Positions 1 to 7,808 of a stretch of DNA of 64,000 nucleotides are shown here, piece after piece. The position numbers and the translations under genes are program-made. Under the pieces are notes generated by a model. That model was given only the letters and a program-made list of their open reading frames with translations, ran no database searches and was not told where the DNA came from. The stretch is from assembly GCA_023391695.1 (NCBI GenBank), contig JAEWAK010000027.1, positions 248,001 through 312,000 on the forward strand, read 5' to 3'. The DNA comes from Bacillota bacterium. Its GTDB lineage: Bacteria > Bacillota > Clostridia > Lachnospirales > Lachnospiraceae. Each line of letters opens with the position of its first letter. Position 1 is the stretch's first letter.

Positions 1-146
1 ATTTCCTCCGTAGCTTCTTTCAAATATTCTTCTGCCTTTTCAAAATCATATTCTCTCGCTGCCTCAAGTGCCATCATTGCAGAAGATTTGGCATTTCCTG
101 CTTTTACAATTAAATCAAATGCAATTTTGTATTTTTTGTCATCCAT
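1..146 (-). CDS. PTS lactose/cellobiose-type EIIA component, 3' part outside the window
   Basis: Only the first 48 codons are present. The reading begins MDDKKYKIAFDLIVKAGNAK and continues with SSAMMALEAAREYDFEKAEE, which matches the N-terminal helices of the lactose/cellobiose EIIA family, a soluble phosphocarrier that normally receives phosphate from HPr on a histidine further along (not visible here). Its ATG overlaps the stop of the upstream PRD regulator by 8 bases, so the two are translationally coupled. The context says this is the start of a beta-glucoside or related PTS operon driven by the neighbouring activator. The substrate cannot be told from this fragment. Confidence 0.8.
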   Translation of the reverse strand, partial: MDDKKYKIAFDLIVKAGNAKSSAMMALEAAREYDFEKAEEYLKEATEE

Positions 147-2064
147 TCAGCAATCCCCCCATCTGTTTTTCTATTTTATTCATCAATTTTTCTAAAGTCT
201 CATAACTTCCGCTTCGAATTAGTTCACTTATATCTTCCTGACTCAGCATTAGTTTTGCTGTTATTGAATAAAATTTCTGTATCTTTTTCTTTTTCTTTTT
301 TGATACGGAAACTAAAAAGACTGCCTGTACCTGATGCTGCTCATCCCATTTAATCGGTTTATCAAGTATACATACGGAAACAAAGGTTTCCTCTGTCATA
401 ACACGATTTGGATGAGGCATTGCAACAAAATTTCCCATACAGGTTTGAGCCAGTTCTTCACGCCTCATAACCGCTTCCTTAAAACCATTCGGTAAGTTTC
501 GATGCGTTGCTATTTGCTTACACATATACTCTATTACTTCTTTTTTGTTCTCGAGATTTTTACCATGAAAGAATAATTCTTTTGGATAGTAACTCATAAT
601 ATCTTGTTCTTCTTCTGAATCCAACATTCTCCTCATGGCTCTCGCATCATTTTCATCCAGAAAAGCTTTTACTTCACAGATAGGGACCGGTACTGCCGCA
701 TGTATTGGAATAGTGGAAAAAATATAATCTATCTCTTCAAAATTCTGCCTGCCTACGCTTCTTTCGTCGCATGTAATGATCTCCTCTATACTGTCATAAA
801 ACATTTCCCGCATTTTGTATTCTAAAAGTTTTGCAATACCAACACCCGTAGAACAGACTAATAAAATCTTTTTCTTCTTACGGCTTTTTCTTTGCCGCTC
901 CAGAGATAATTCCAAAGCTAAAGCTATATATGCAATTTCATCCGAATCAACATGCCGGCGGTATTTAGATTCTAAAACAGAACAAGCCTGGATCGCCATT
1001 GTATATGCAAGACTGTAACGTTCCCTGATTTCTTTCAGCAAAGGATTTTGCAGTTTCATTCCATAACGTAATCTTACTTCTAATGCAATCAGATGCTGGC
1101 TTAAAGACATAATTAATTCCAAATCATCTGTTAAATCAATTTGAAATACTCCATGAATTTCCTCTATCATCTGTTTTGCCAGTTCATTGATGTCACTGCT
1201 GATAAGCAGATTATCTGCCGACGTCCTATCATTTCCTCTTGATTTTTTACCTGCCAGATGAATTGCTATATACGTAATTTCGCTATCCGGAAATTCAATC
1301 GTAAAATACTGTTTTATGCATTCTGTGATTTTTTTCGCAATTTTATATTCTACTTTTTCTTTCCACTCAATAAAATTTACACTTTCCACCGGGATATATT
1401 TGTTGGACTCAATTCTTTGCATTGCTATATCGATATGGAACACAAGATTTTGCAAGGCTATATCAGATATCCTATAATTATCATCCTCCAAACAACCCAG
1501 AACACATTCCAAAATCAAATTGGTTTTCTTTTCATTCTTATTATCACTTGGAAGGATTGCATTGTTATTCTGTTCATTATATCTGGCCATGCAAAGCCTG
1601 ATATCAAATTCATCTCCTGATATCTTCATTCCGTAATATGGTTTTCTTTCCAACAAAAGATTACTTTCCGAAAGTATTTGCTCTACCTTTTTCAAATCGA
1701 TTCCAAGAGTCTTTCGAGAAACAAATAATTTTTCACATAGTTCTTCTACCTTTATATATCCCTGCTGTGTCAAAAAACAGTTCAAAAGATAATTCACTCT
1801 GTCCTGAGAGCAGTTTGGAATAAACTCCGAATGATTTCGAAATAAGTGTTGAAATTCATGAAAATCGCGAACTTCTAACCGGAATCCCTGTCCATACACG
1901 GATATAATTTGTGCACCGTGATTACATAATACTTCATCAAGTTCCTTAATTAACCTTCTAACAGTTTTTGTACTATATTGCATCTTGGCAGCCAGTACTT
2001 CTGCTGTCTGATATTCTTCCTGAGACAATAAACTGAGAAGATTCGTCAATCGCCCTCCTAACAT
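139..2064 (-). CDS. PRD-domain transcriptional activator with EIIB- and EIIA-like modules (LicR/ManR type)
   Basis: This 641-residue multidomain PTS regulator has an HTH near residues 5-50, a second winged helix near 95-150, PRD1 about 180-280 with histidines H210 and H269, PRD2 about 290-395 with H324, an EIIB-like domain from 399 with the P-loop LLVCSTGVGI and C404, and a C-terminal EIIA-like domain of the fructose/mannitol type with the active-site context VAMPHP. Such proteins sense PTS flux through phosphorylation and activate the adjacent PTS operon. The usual second histidine of PRD2 (motif YIALH) reads YIALALE here, so one phosphorylation site seems lost. The gene directly precedes and overlaps an EIIA gene, its likely target. 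The family is certain; the sugar is unknown. Confidence 0.9.
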   Translation of the reverse strand: MLGGRLTNLLSLLSQEEYQTAEVLAAKMQYSTKTVRRLIKELDEVLCNHGAQIISVYGQGFRLEVRDFHEFQHLFRNHSEFIPNCSQDRVNYLLNCFLTQQGYIKVEELCEKLFVSRKTLGIDLKKVEQILSESNLLLERKPYYGMKISGDEFDIRLCMARYNEQNNNAILPSDNKNEKKTNLILECVLGCLEDDNYRISDIALQNLVFHIDIAMQRIESNKYIPVESVNFIEWKEKVEYKIAKKITECIKQYFTIEFPDSEITYIAIHLAGKKSRGNDRTSADNLLISSDINELAKQMIEEIHGVFQIDLTDDLELIMSLSQHLIALEVRLRYGMKLQNPLLKEIRERYSLAYTMAIQACSVLESKYRRHVDSDEIAYIALALELSLERQRKSRKKKKILLVCSTGVGIAKLLEYKMREMFYDSIEEIITCDERSVGRQNFEEIDYIFSTIPIHAAVPVPICEVKAFLDENDARAMRRMLDSEEEQDIMSYYPKELFFHGKNLENKKEVIEYMCKQIATHRNLPNGFKEAVMRREELAQTCMGNFVAMPHPNRVMTEETFVSVCILDKPIKWDEQHQVQAVFLVSVSKKKKKKIQKFYSITAKLMLSQEDISELIRSGSYETLEKLMNKIEKQMGGLLNG

Positions 2065-2191
2065 CTTTTATCTCCTTTCCTGCAGAAAACAAGATTTATC
2101 TTATGCAGTTATATTATCAGCATACAGTTCTTATCTCAAGCACCACTATTTCAATATTAATTTGGAAATTTTGTTCCCATATCTGCCCTGA

Positions 2192-2383
2192 ATATTTATT
2201 GCTACGGACCGATTTCCGATCGCAGAATTAAAGGAATGTAATGATGCAAAGAAGCCTCGTTCCTACATGCACCGCTATGAGAAATATGACCTCGTTATTA
2301 TTATTGCAACAATGCCGTCCTCTGCCGGAAAAAGCGACACAAGTTTGCATTTTTTTGCAAATCAGATGTGGATTCTGGCCTGA
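2192..2383 (+). pseudogene. Open remnant of an unidentified gene
   Basis: An open frame of about 63 codons with no start codon near its beginning ends at a TGA at 2381. It contains protein-like text such as AELKECNDAKKPRSYMHRYE followed by a hydrophobic strand DLVIIIATMP. There is no ribosome binding site and a stop lies immediately upstream. It is best read as a decayed fragment. I do not recognise the family, and chance openness cannot be excluded. Confidence 0.25.
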
Positions 2384-2492
2384 TTCAGACAGCAAAAAAG
2401 CTATGTCTTTTCATAAAACATAGCTTTTGATTCAAACTGCCTTCCGTGTTATTATCCCTGATTTCATGTTTATCTCCCCTGAGATGAATTTT

Positions 2493-2726
2493 TTAATAAG
2501 TTCCCGTATAATCGCTATTCCAGCGATAGATCTTTATTCGATTTCCTGATTCTACCACTGTCTTGCATACTTCTCCCGGTTTCAGGTCAGGAATCTCTAT
2601 CCTTGTATGGATCTCACCTGTTTCCTTCAGAATTTCACTGTAATATCCCTTCATTTCATAACATGGTATATCATTCCGGCAGATTACTGTCATTTGATCC
2701 GCTGCCCGTTCTGCAATAAATGGTGC
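2493..2726 (-). pseudogene. Hypothetical small ORF or C-terminal remnant of a larger protein
   Basis: The open frame has protein-like composition, including EIHTRIEIPDLKPGEVCKTV and the ending YRWNSDYTGTY. The DLKPGE turn between beta strands looks like the last beta-sandwich domain of a carbohydrate-active or secreted enzyme. The open frame extends 11 codons upstream of the only ATG, and no good ribosome binding site precedes that ATG. This suggests the 3' end of a gene whose body was deleted. The family is not recognised. Confidence 0.3.
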
Positions 2727-2830
2727 TCATTACCGCTGCACTTTCCCGTATGAGGGCTTCGGCTCACCGCATAAATCCGTGGATCCATGAATTGTATCCA
2801 AAAGATACTAAGTATATAAAAATATCGTAC

Positions 2831-2859
2831 TTGAAACATATTTTATATAGTATTATTAT
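2831..2859 (+). promoter_or_regulatory. Sigma-A-type promoter of the PPOX-family gene
   Basis: TTGAAA at 2831-2836 and TATTAT at 2854-2859 are separated by exactly 17 bases. They lie about 45 bases upstream of the coding start in an AT-rich stretch. Confidence 0.6.
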
Positions 2860-2905
2860 ATTAAATGAGAATAAAATAAACCCGATATGAAATGGAGGAA
2901 TTTTT

Positions 2906-3298
2906 ATGCAGGAAGTTTACGATTTTTTGAAAAAGTGCGATACATATTATCTTGCCACAGTCGAGGGTGACCAGCCAAGAGTCCGTCCCTTTGGCACAGT
3001 TGACATTTTTGAAGGCAGGCTCTATATCCAAACCGGAAAAGTCAAGGACGTATCCAAGCAAATGAAGGCCAACCCCAAAATTGAAATCTGTGCTTTTGAC
3101 GGTGCAAAATGGATCCGTGTGCAGGCAACTGCCGTTGAAGATGACAGAATTGAAGCAAAGCAGCACATGCTGGACGCATATCCCAGCTTACAAGGCAGGT
3201 ATAAAGCGGATGATGACAACACACAGGTATTATACTTAAAAGATGCGACCGCCACCATATCATCGTTTACGGATAATCCAAATGTGATTGAATTCTGA
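2906..3298 (+). CDS. Pyridoxamine 5'-phosphate oxidase-family flavoprotein
   Basis: A 130-residue single-domain protein of the PPOX-like split-barrel family. The N-terminus has YYLATVEGDQPRVRPFG, the typical first strands of small FMN-binding members, followed by LYIQTGKVKDVSKQMKANPK and a strand around CAFDGAKWIRVQATA. These proteins bind FMN (some bind F420 or heme) as dimers; most have no defined substrate, and this small clostridial type is usually annotated only as PPOX family. A clear GGAGG lies 8 bases before the ATG. The gene is monocistronic, with its own promoter and a strong hairpin terminator behind it. Confidence 0.85.
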   Translation: MQEVYDFLKKCDTYYLATVEGDQPRVRPFGTVDIFEGRLYIQTGKVKDVSKQMKANPKIEICAFDGAKWIRVQATAVEDDRIEAKQHMLDAYPSLQGRYKADDDNTQVLYLKDATATISSFTDNPNVIEF

Positions 3299-3336
3299 AA
3301 TTCCTGAACAAAACATAGTAATCTTTGTTATAAACG

Positions 3337-3370
3337 AAAAAACGGATACCAGTATTGATATCCGTTTTTT
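3337..3370. terminator. Bidirectional terminator between convergent genes
   Basis: A perfect inverted repeat, AAAAAACGGATA / TATCCGTTTTTT, has a 10-base loop. The A-run and T-run on either side allow it to serve both the upstream plus-strand gene and the minus-strand HAD gene ending at 3423. Confidence 0.85.
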
Positions 3371-3422
3371 CATTGCCGGCCGTTGGCAGTCTATATATTT
3401 TATTCCGCAAACGCATCTGTTT

Positions 3423-4244
3423 TTATATCAATCCTAATTTTATAAACGCTTTATATATTCCATCTTCATTGACAGCTGCAGTCACCATGTCTGCTTTTGC
3501 TTTCACTTCTTCCGAAGCATTTCCCATAGCTACCCCAACACCGGCAAATAAAAGCATATCCACATCATTTGGACCGTCGCCAATTGCAATACAGTCATTT
3601 CGTGACTTTTTTAAGTAATCTAACAATTTTTGAATGCCGCTGGATTTGTTAATTCCGGCTTCGGTAATTTCACCGCTAAATGGATTCGGTTCCTCAATAC
3701 TTGCCGTCATTACCGTAAAATACGATGCATCTAGTTTGCTCCGCAATTCATCAACGGTAAACGGCGCATTAATATATAATATTTTTTCCACATCTTCCAC
3801 TTCATCCAGATTTTCATTCACATCCGTATGGTTTATGATGCTGTCAATCCATTCCTGACTGCGCCCAGGAATACCGGTAAATATTTCAATAAGCTTATCC
3901 TTGCCTTCCTGTGAAGTATAAGAACCGGAGGATGCCTGCAGCTTGAAACCGACATGATTTTCTTTAAAAATCCGGAGCAAATGCGCTACCTTTTCTTTAT
4001 CCATATGGTGATGATAAATGTCTTTTCCCTGATAATTCACATGGGCACCGGCAGCAGCCACAAAACCATCTAATTGATAATTATCCAGAGAGGAATAAAA
4101 TTCTTTTCTTATCCTGCCTGAACTTATAAAAATCTTATGCCCATTTATTCTTGCTTTCTCCAATGCAATTTTTGCAGATTCCGGAATATGTCCTGAAAAA
4201 TCCATCAGTGTGCCGTCAATATCCAAAAATATTAGTTTACTCAT
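3423..4244 (-). CDS. Cof-type HAD-superfamily phosphatase
   Basis: At 273 residues this is the usual length for the Cof/YkrA subfamily of HAD hydrolases. Motif I is IFLDIDGTLMD at residues 5-15 (catalytic aspartates D8 and D10), motif II is the SSGR context near 41, and motif IV is AIGDGPNDVDML near 217. The large insertion between motifs II and III is the type IIB cap that selects the substrate. These enzymes dephosphorylate sugar phosphates, FMN or PLP-like compounds; the substrate cannot be assigned. The gene stands alone on its strand, with an 18-bp tandem repeat immediately upstream. Confidence 0.88.
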   Translation of the reverse strand: MSKLIFLDIDGTLMDFSGHIPESAKIALEKARINGHKIFISSGRIRKEFYSSLDNYQLDGFVAAAGAHVNYQGKDIYHHHMDKEKVAHLLRIFKENHVGFKLQASSGSYTSQEGKDKLIEIFTGIPGRSQEWIDSIINHTDVNENLDEVEDVEKILYINAPFTVDELRSKLDASYFTVMTASIEEPNPFSGEITEAGINKSSGIQKLLDYLKKSRNDCIAIGDGPNDVDMLLFAGVGVAMGNASEEVKAKADMVTAAVNEDGIYKAFIKLGLI

Positions 4245-4272
4245 AATGTCTTCCTCATCATGTCTTTCTCTT

Positions 4273-4322
4273 ATCTTATGTCTTCCTTTTATCTTATGTC
4301 TTCCTTTTATCTTATGTCTTCC
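4273..4322. repeat. 18-bp tandem repeat upstream of the HAD gene
   Basis: Two complete copies and a third nearly complete copy of ATCTTATGTCTTCCTTTT run head to tail, with a degenerate copy just before. On the minus strand they fall in the 5' leader of the HAD phosphatase gene. Confidence 0.8.
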
Positions 4323-4486
4323 TGTAATGTATCAACCATTTATTAAAATTCCTATTACATTAAGTTAAAATTTAATGTTAAAGTATCATATAAATATATT
4401 TGTGTCAAGTGCCTCCGGCAATACCCACGACAAATGCATGAATGAACATTTTGAAAACTTACTTTTCGTATTCCCTCGGGGCAATG

Positions 4487-5626
4487 TCAAAGAGCAAGTA
4501 CTGTCTCTTCAATCCCCTGAAAAGGAGTACTGCCAACATAGCCTCTGGCTAAAGGTGCCGGTCTTTTGAATGTGGACGTCAGATTGTAGTGCATTTTTGT
4601 CCGGCTGCTGTTACCGATGCCCTGCAGTACCTCAAGTGCATGGAAGGCCATCTCCTTGCTCGCCCTGTGTTCTCTGCCCTGACGGATGGCCCATGCCATT
4701 TCCGCCGCTCCCAGACCTCGGTATTCCTCAGAAAAAGGATGGGATTGCTGTATAGCAAAAGGAGCCTCATTTCCTTTTAAAATTACCTTTACTTCACCGC
4801 CGAACAGGTTGGGGTCGTTCATATAAATCATGCCAAGTGTTCCGTAGATAACAAAGGAGGGTTTTTCCGGTGTAATCTGAATCGAGTTGGAATCAAAAAG
4901 GAGATTCCCAACCGTACCGTTTTCAAAAACCAGGGTACCGGACATAATATTTTCACAGGTGATGGTAAAACTTTCACCAAAATGTTCTACATACCGGTAA
5001 GTTCTCTCTTTATTTTTGGTATCCATAATACCGGTTACTGACTTTACCGGTCCCAATATACTCAGCAAAGCCGTAACATAATAAATACCAACATCAAAAG
5101 CAATACCGCCGCCAGCCTGAGTCGTAAATGGCGAAAGTCCTGCAAATAAGTTAATGTCCCTGCTTAAGGCTCCATAGAAGGAAGTTACCTCGCCGATCAT
5201 ACCGCTGTCAACTATATACCGGGCGGTCTGAATAGCCGAGCCTAGAAAAGTATCCGGCGCAACACCTAAATGCAGCTGCTTTTCATCGGCAATTACTGCC
5301 AGTTCCTGTGCTTCTTCCAGCGTTGTAGCCATAACCTTTTCCGTATAAACATGTTTGCCGGCATTCAAAAGCTCTTTGTTAACCCGGTAATGGGCCGGTG
5401 CCGTCGTCAGGTCAATGATCATCTCTATGGAGGCATCTTCCAGGATTTCTTCCATTGTCATTGCTTTTATTCCATACTTCCTTGCTGCATCTTCCGCTTT
5501 TTGCCGGTTCAGATCACAGCAGCCTGCCAGCTGAATAATCTTAAATTTCGTAGTTAAAGTAGTCATATAAGCGTCACTTATCATACCGCAGCCTACAATA
5601 GCTGCTTTCACCGGTTGAATTTTCAT
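4487..5626 (-). CDS. Gfo/Idh/MocA-family oxidoreductase
   Basis: A 379-residue NAD(P)-dependent oxidoreductase with an N-terminal Rossmann fold (AAIVGCGMISDAY near residues 9-21) and the conserved EK of the family in HVYTEKVMATT. The C-terminal part has FDVGIYYVTALLSILGP, the usual substrate-domain sheet. I chose the ATG at 5626 because TAAGGAGG sits 7 bases before it; a longer open frame upstream lacks a ribosome binding site. Enzymes of this family oxidise sugars, inositols or sugar acids. It is the last intact gene of the LacI-controlled cassette (LacI, VOC protein, TolB-like remnant, this gene), which suggests a dedicated carbohydrate pathway. Confidence 0.88.
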   Translation of the reverse strand: MKIQPVKAAIVGCGMISDAYMTTLTTKFKIIQLAGCCDLNRQKAEDAARKYGIKAMTMEEILEDASIEMIIDLTTAPAHYRVNKELLNAGKHVYTEKVMATTLEEAQELAVIADEKQLHLGVAPDTFLGSAIQTARYIVDSGMIGEVTSFYGALSRDINLFAGLSPFTTQAGGGIAFDVGIYYVTALLSILGPVKSVTGIMDTKNKERTYRYVEHFGESFTITCENIMSGTLVFENGTVGNLLFDSNSIQITPEKPSFVIYGTLGMIYMNDPNLFGGEVKVILKGNEAPFAIQQSHPFSEEYRGLGAAEMAWAIRQGREHRASKEMAFHALEVLQGIGNSSRTKMHYNLTSTFKRPAPLARGYVGSTPFQGIEETVLAL

Positions 5627-5688
5627 TCTGTTCCTCCTTACATTTCCTGTGCATGGACATAATTTACCGAAATCCATGATATTATCTC

Positions 5689-5866
5689 TTAATAAGATAC
5701 GAATGCTATAAAACGGCCATCCGGCGACCAGGAATTTACATTAATTGTACCCTGCCCTCCTTTAAACTCCGCCAGTGCCCTTTCTTTATTTCCTTCAATA
5801 TCCATTATATGCAGCCGGACATTTTTGTCCGGCCGTTGCTTTTTAGCCCTCACTGCTTCAGATGAT
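5689..5866 (-). pseudogene. C-terminal remnant of a TolB/WD40-like beta-propeller protein
   Basis: This stretch between the VOC gene and the oxidoreductase reads in one minus-strand frame as VRLHIMDIEGNKERALAEF, then VNSWSPDGRFIAFVSY and a stop. SWSPDGRFIAF is the classic repeat signature of TolB-like propellers, as in oligogalacturonide lyases and related sugar proteins. There is no start with a ribosome binding site, and the frame overlaps the 3' end of the VOC gene. The body of the gene therefore appears to have been deleted, fusing the VOC gene to its tail. The fold assignment rests on a single blade. Confidence 0.65.
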
Positions 5867-6299
5867 TGATGCTTAATTCAATCCCTAACTGTTCTTTGGC
5901 AGCTGCATAACTGTAAAAACCAGAATCAAAAGTACCGATATGATAGGGATTCCCAACCCCTATTCCAGCCAGGCGCTCATAAATTTCATCCGGCTTTTGG
6001 ACAAACATGCAGACATGAAATACACCGGTTCCGTGCTTATTAAGGAACTCCCGCCATGGACTGCTTTTTTCTCCGGGTTCAATCAGTTCGACAATAATAT
6101 TCTGCAGCTGGTACTTAGCCACACGGCAGTCGTTATAGACTGCCGGTTTACCGTAAGTTACATGTTCGATGCCGCCTTGAAAGATAACTTCTACAGCTGC
6201 TTCCGGCACCCCTAAAACCACAGCCCAATTTTTCAGTGCTGTTTCTACATTTTCTACTACAATACATAGCTGGGTAATTGTTTTAATCTGCTCCGCCAT
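5850..6299 (-). CDS. VOC-superfamily (glyoxalase/dioxygenase fold) protein
   Basis: A 149-residue protein beginning MAEQIKTITQLCIVVENVET, the first strand and helix of the vicinal-oxygen-chelate fold. NIIVELIEPGEKSSPW carries the usual metal-ligand glutamate, and a second module has VFHVCMF. This resembles methylmalonyl-CoA epimerase-type and sugar-associated VOC proteins; the reaction is not known. The start at 6299 is set by AAAGGAGGC just upstream; a longer open frame would begin before the operator. A LacI-type operator lies 31 bases upstream, identical in core to the one before the LacI gene. The gene seems to be the first target of that repressor. Confidence 0.82.
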   Translation of the reverse strand: MAEQIKTITQLCIVVENVETALKNWAVVLGVPEAAVEVIFQGGIEHVTYGKPAVYNDCRVAKYQLQNIIVELIEPGEKSSPWREFLNKHGTGVFHVCMFVQKPDEIYERLAGIGVGNPYHIGTFDSGFYSYAAAKEQLGIELSINHLKQ

Positions 6300-6329
6300 A
6301 TTGCCTCCTTTTAAAATTGGTAAATTTAG

Positions 6330-6347
6330 TGTGTTAACGTTACCACA
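6330..6347. promoter_or_regulatory. LacI-family operator before the VOC gene
   Basis: TGTGTTAACGTTACCACA has the near-palindromic centre GTTAACGTTACC. The first 16 bases (TGTGTTAACGTTACCA) are repeated exactly at 7425-7440 before the LacI gene. LacI-family operators characteristically have a central CG dyad, which is present. Confidence 0.8.
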
Positions 6348-6389
6348 TTTACTCAGAAATAACTGAGAAACCATTTCCTGCTTCTCAGT

Positions 6390-7415
6390 TTATTCATAAG
6401 TCTTAATTTCTTTAACTGTCCCTCTGTCAATCAGTACCGGTTTAATTTTCGATTTCCGGGAGGCCGCCTGTAAATCGGTTATTCGGTCAGTCAGATAATT
6501 TATAGCTATTTTTCCGATCTCCTCACAGGGCAATCCCATGGAAGTTATGGGCGGCGACAGTAACGAGGAAAGTGTATTATCATATCCTACTAAAGAAAGC
6601 TCCTCCGGTATCCGTATCCCTTCCTGATAGCAAATCTGCATAACACCGCAGGCAAAGATATCGGAAGTCATGAAGAGGGCGGTTATTCTTTCTCTCTGTG
6701 ATAATAATGCCGATATCGCCTTTTTACCTTCTTCTACCGTATAAGTATCTGTAATATAACTCATGGAGGAATCTGCTTCCATTCCCATATCCGACAATGC
6801 CTTAGAATATCCCTCGTACCGGAGTCTTTCTACTTCATGCCCATTCTTTACACCGATAAAACCAACACGGCGATGGCCTTTCTTAAGGATGTGGCTGACC
6901 GCTTCATAAGCACCGTAAAAGTCGTCTACCTCAACACAGTCAACTCCCGGTAACTTCTGAGTCCTTTCAACCATAACCACCGGAATGCCTGCTTTGGTTA
7001 ATTTCTCAATGTCCTCCCGGTGTATGAAGGGATTGGATGTGATAATGACACCGTCTGCCCGATGTCCGATGAGTTCTTCCACCTGTCGCTTTTCTTCGTC
7101 CCTGTCACTATGGCTTGTAAGTGTCAGGACATAATATCCTTTATCATAAGCACAGGAATCCACCGAACGGGAAATCTGCTCAAACAGCATATTCTGGTTA
7201 AATCTTGTCAAATGCCCGATAAGTTTACTTCTGCTGTTTTTCAGTCCCTGGGCAATCTTGTTGGGTACATACCCGGTTTCTTCAATAATCCTTTCAATTT
7301 CCCTGCGTTTTTCAGCAGAAACATAGCCATTATTATGAATGACCCGGCCTATTGTCGCCAGGGAAACGCCGGCCCTCTTAGCGATGTCTTCCATCTTAAT
7401 ATTCGAAATATGCAT
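6390..7415 (-). CDS. LacI-family transcriptional repressor
   Basis: About 341 residues. The N-terminal LacI helix-turn-helix reads MEDIAKRAGVSLATIGRVIH with the hinge helix NKIAQGLKNSRSKLIG, and the periplasmic-binding-protein-like effector domain includes GHRRVGFIG and LSLVGYDNT. I prefer the ATG at 7415: a GTG at 7451 would place the operator inside the coding region and has no spaced ribosome binding site, whereas GGGAG precedes the two ATGs at 7418 and 7415. The gene very probably represses itself and the VOC/oxidoreductase genes downstream through the paired operators. The effector is likely a sugar but not identified. Confidence 0.88.
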   Translation of the reverse strand: MHISNIKMEDIAKRAGVSLATIGRVIHNNGYVSAEKRREIERIIEETGYVPNKIAQGLKNSRSKLIGHLTRFNQNMLFEQISRSVDSCAYDKGYYVLTLTSHSDRDEEKRQVEELIGHRADGVIITSNPFIHREDIEKLTKAGIPVVMVERTQKLPGVDCVEVDDFYGAYEAVSHILKKGHRRVGFIGVKNGHEVERLRYEGYSKALSDMGMEADSSMSYITDTYTVEEGKKAISALLSQRERITALFMTSDIFACGVMQICYQEGIRIPEELSLVGYDNTLSSLLSPPITSMGLPCEEIGKIAINYLTDRITDLQAASRKSKIKPVLIDRGTVKEIKTYE

Positions 7416-7424
7416 CATCTCCCA

Positions 7425-7442
7425 TGTGTTAACGTTACCATA
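7425..7442. promoter_or_regulatory. LacI-family operator before the repressor gene
   Basis: TGTGTTAACGTTACCATA shares 16 consecutive bases with the site before the VOC gene. Its position 10-27 bases before the preferred start indicates autorepression. Confidence 0.8.
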
Positions 7443-7808
7443 TTCTATCACCTTTTTTTCCCATTGTCAATATGGCCGTTATATTGCTGCAAGTGATGTA
7501 TGCTCAATCAATCCAGTATGTTTTAATATACTCTCATTCTCATAATAACGCTTCTTTATTTCACACTATTTCATATGTTTTGTTTTTTTGTGTCTTAAAT
7601 ATAATGTACTTATTCGTGAGGAATTTCAATAATTTTTATGAAATAAAAAAGATCCGGACGATTATGAGCTTACTGATAATCTTAATTAATGATTTTCAAA
7701 CATTTCCGAAACAGTTTTAAAATATTCCTCCTGCAATATAAGAACAGTTTCAACGACACAACAATGAAACTGCATAACTATCAATAAAACACAGAAAGGA
7801 TTAAACAA
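7443..7808. other. AT-rich intergenic region between divergent genes
   Basis: This holds the minus-strand promoter of the LacI gene and the plus-strand leader of the acyltransferase gene. The end carries an AAAGGA ribosome binding site ahead of the ATG at 7809. I see no coding sequence, strong hairpin or repeat in it. Confidence 0.5.

Noticed and set aside
3022..3263. Minus-strand open frames of 73-101 codons within the PPOX gene
   Set aside because: They lie antisense to a well-supported gene and match no family.
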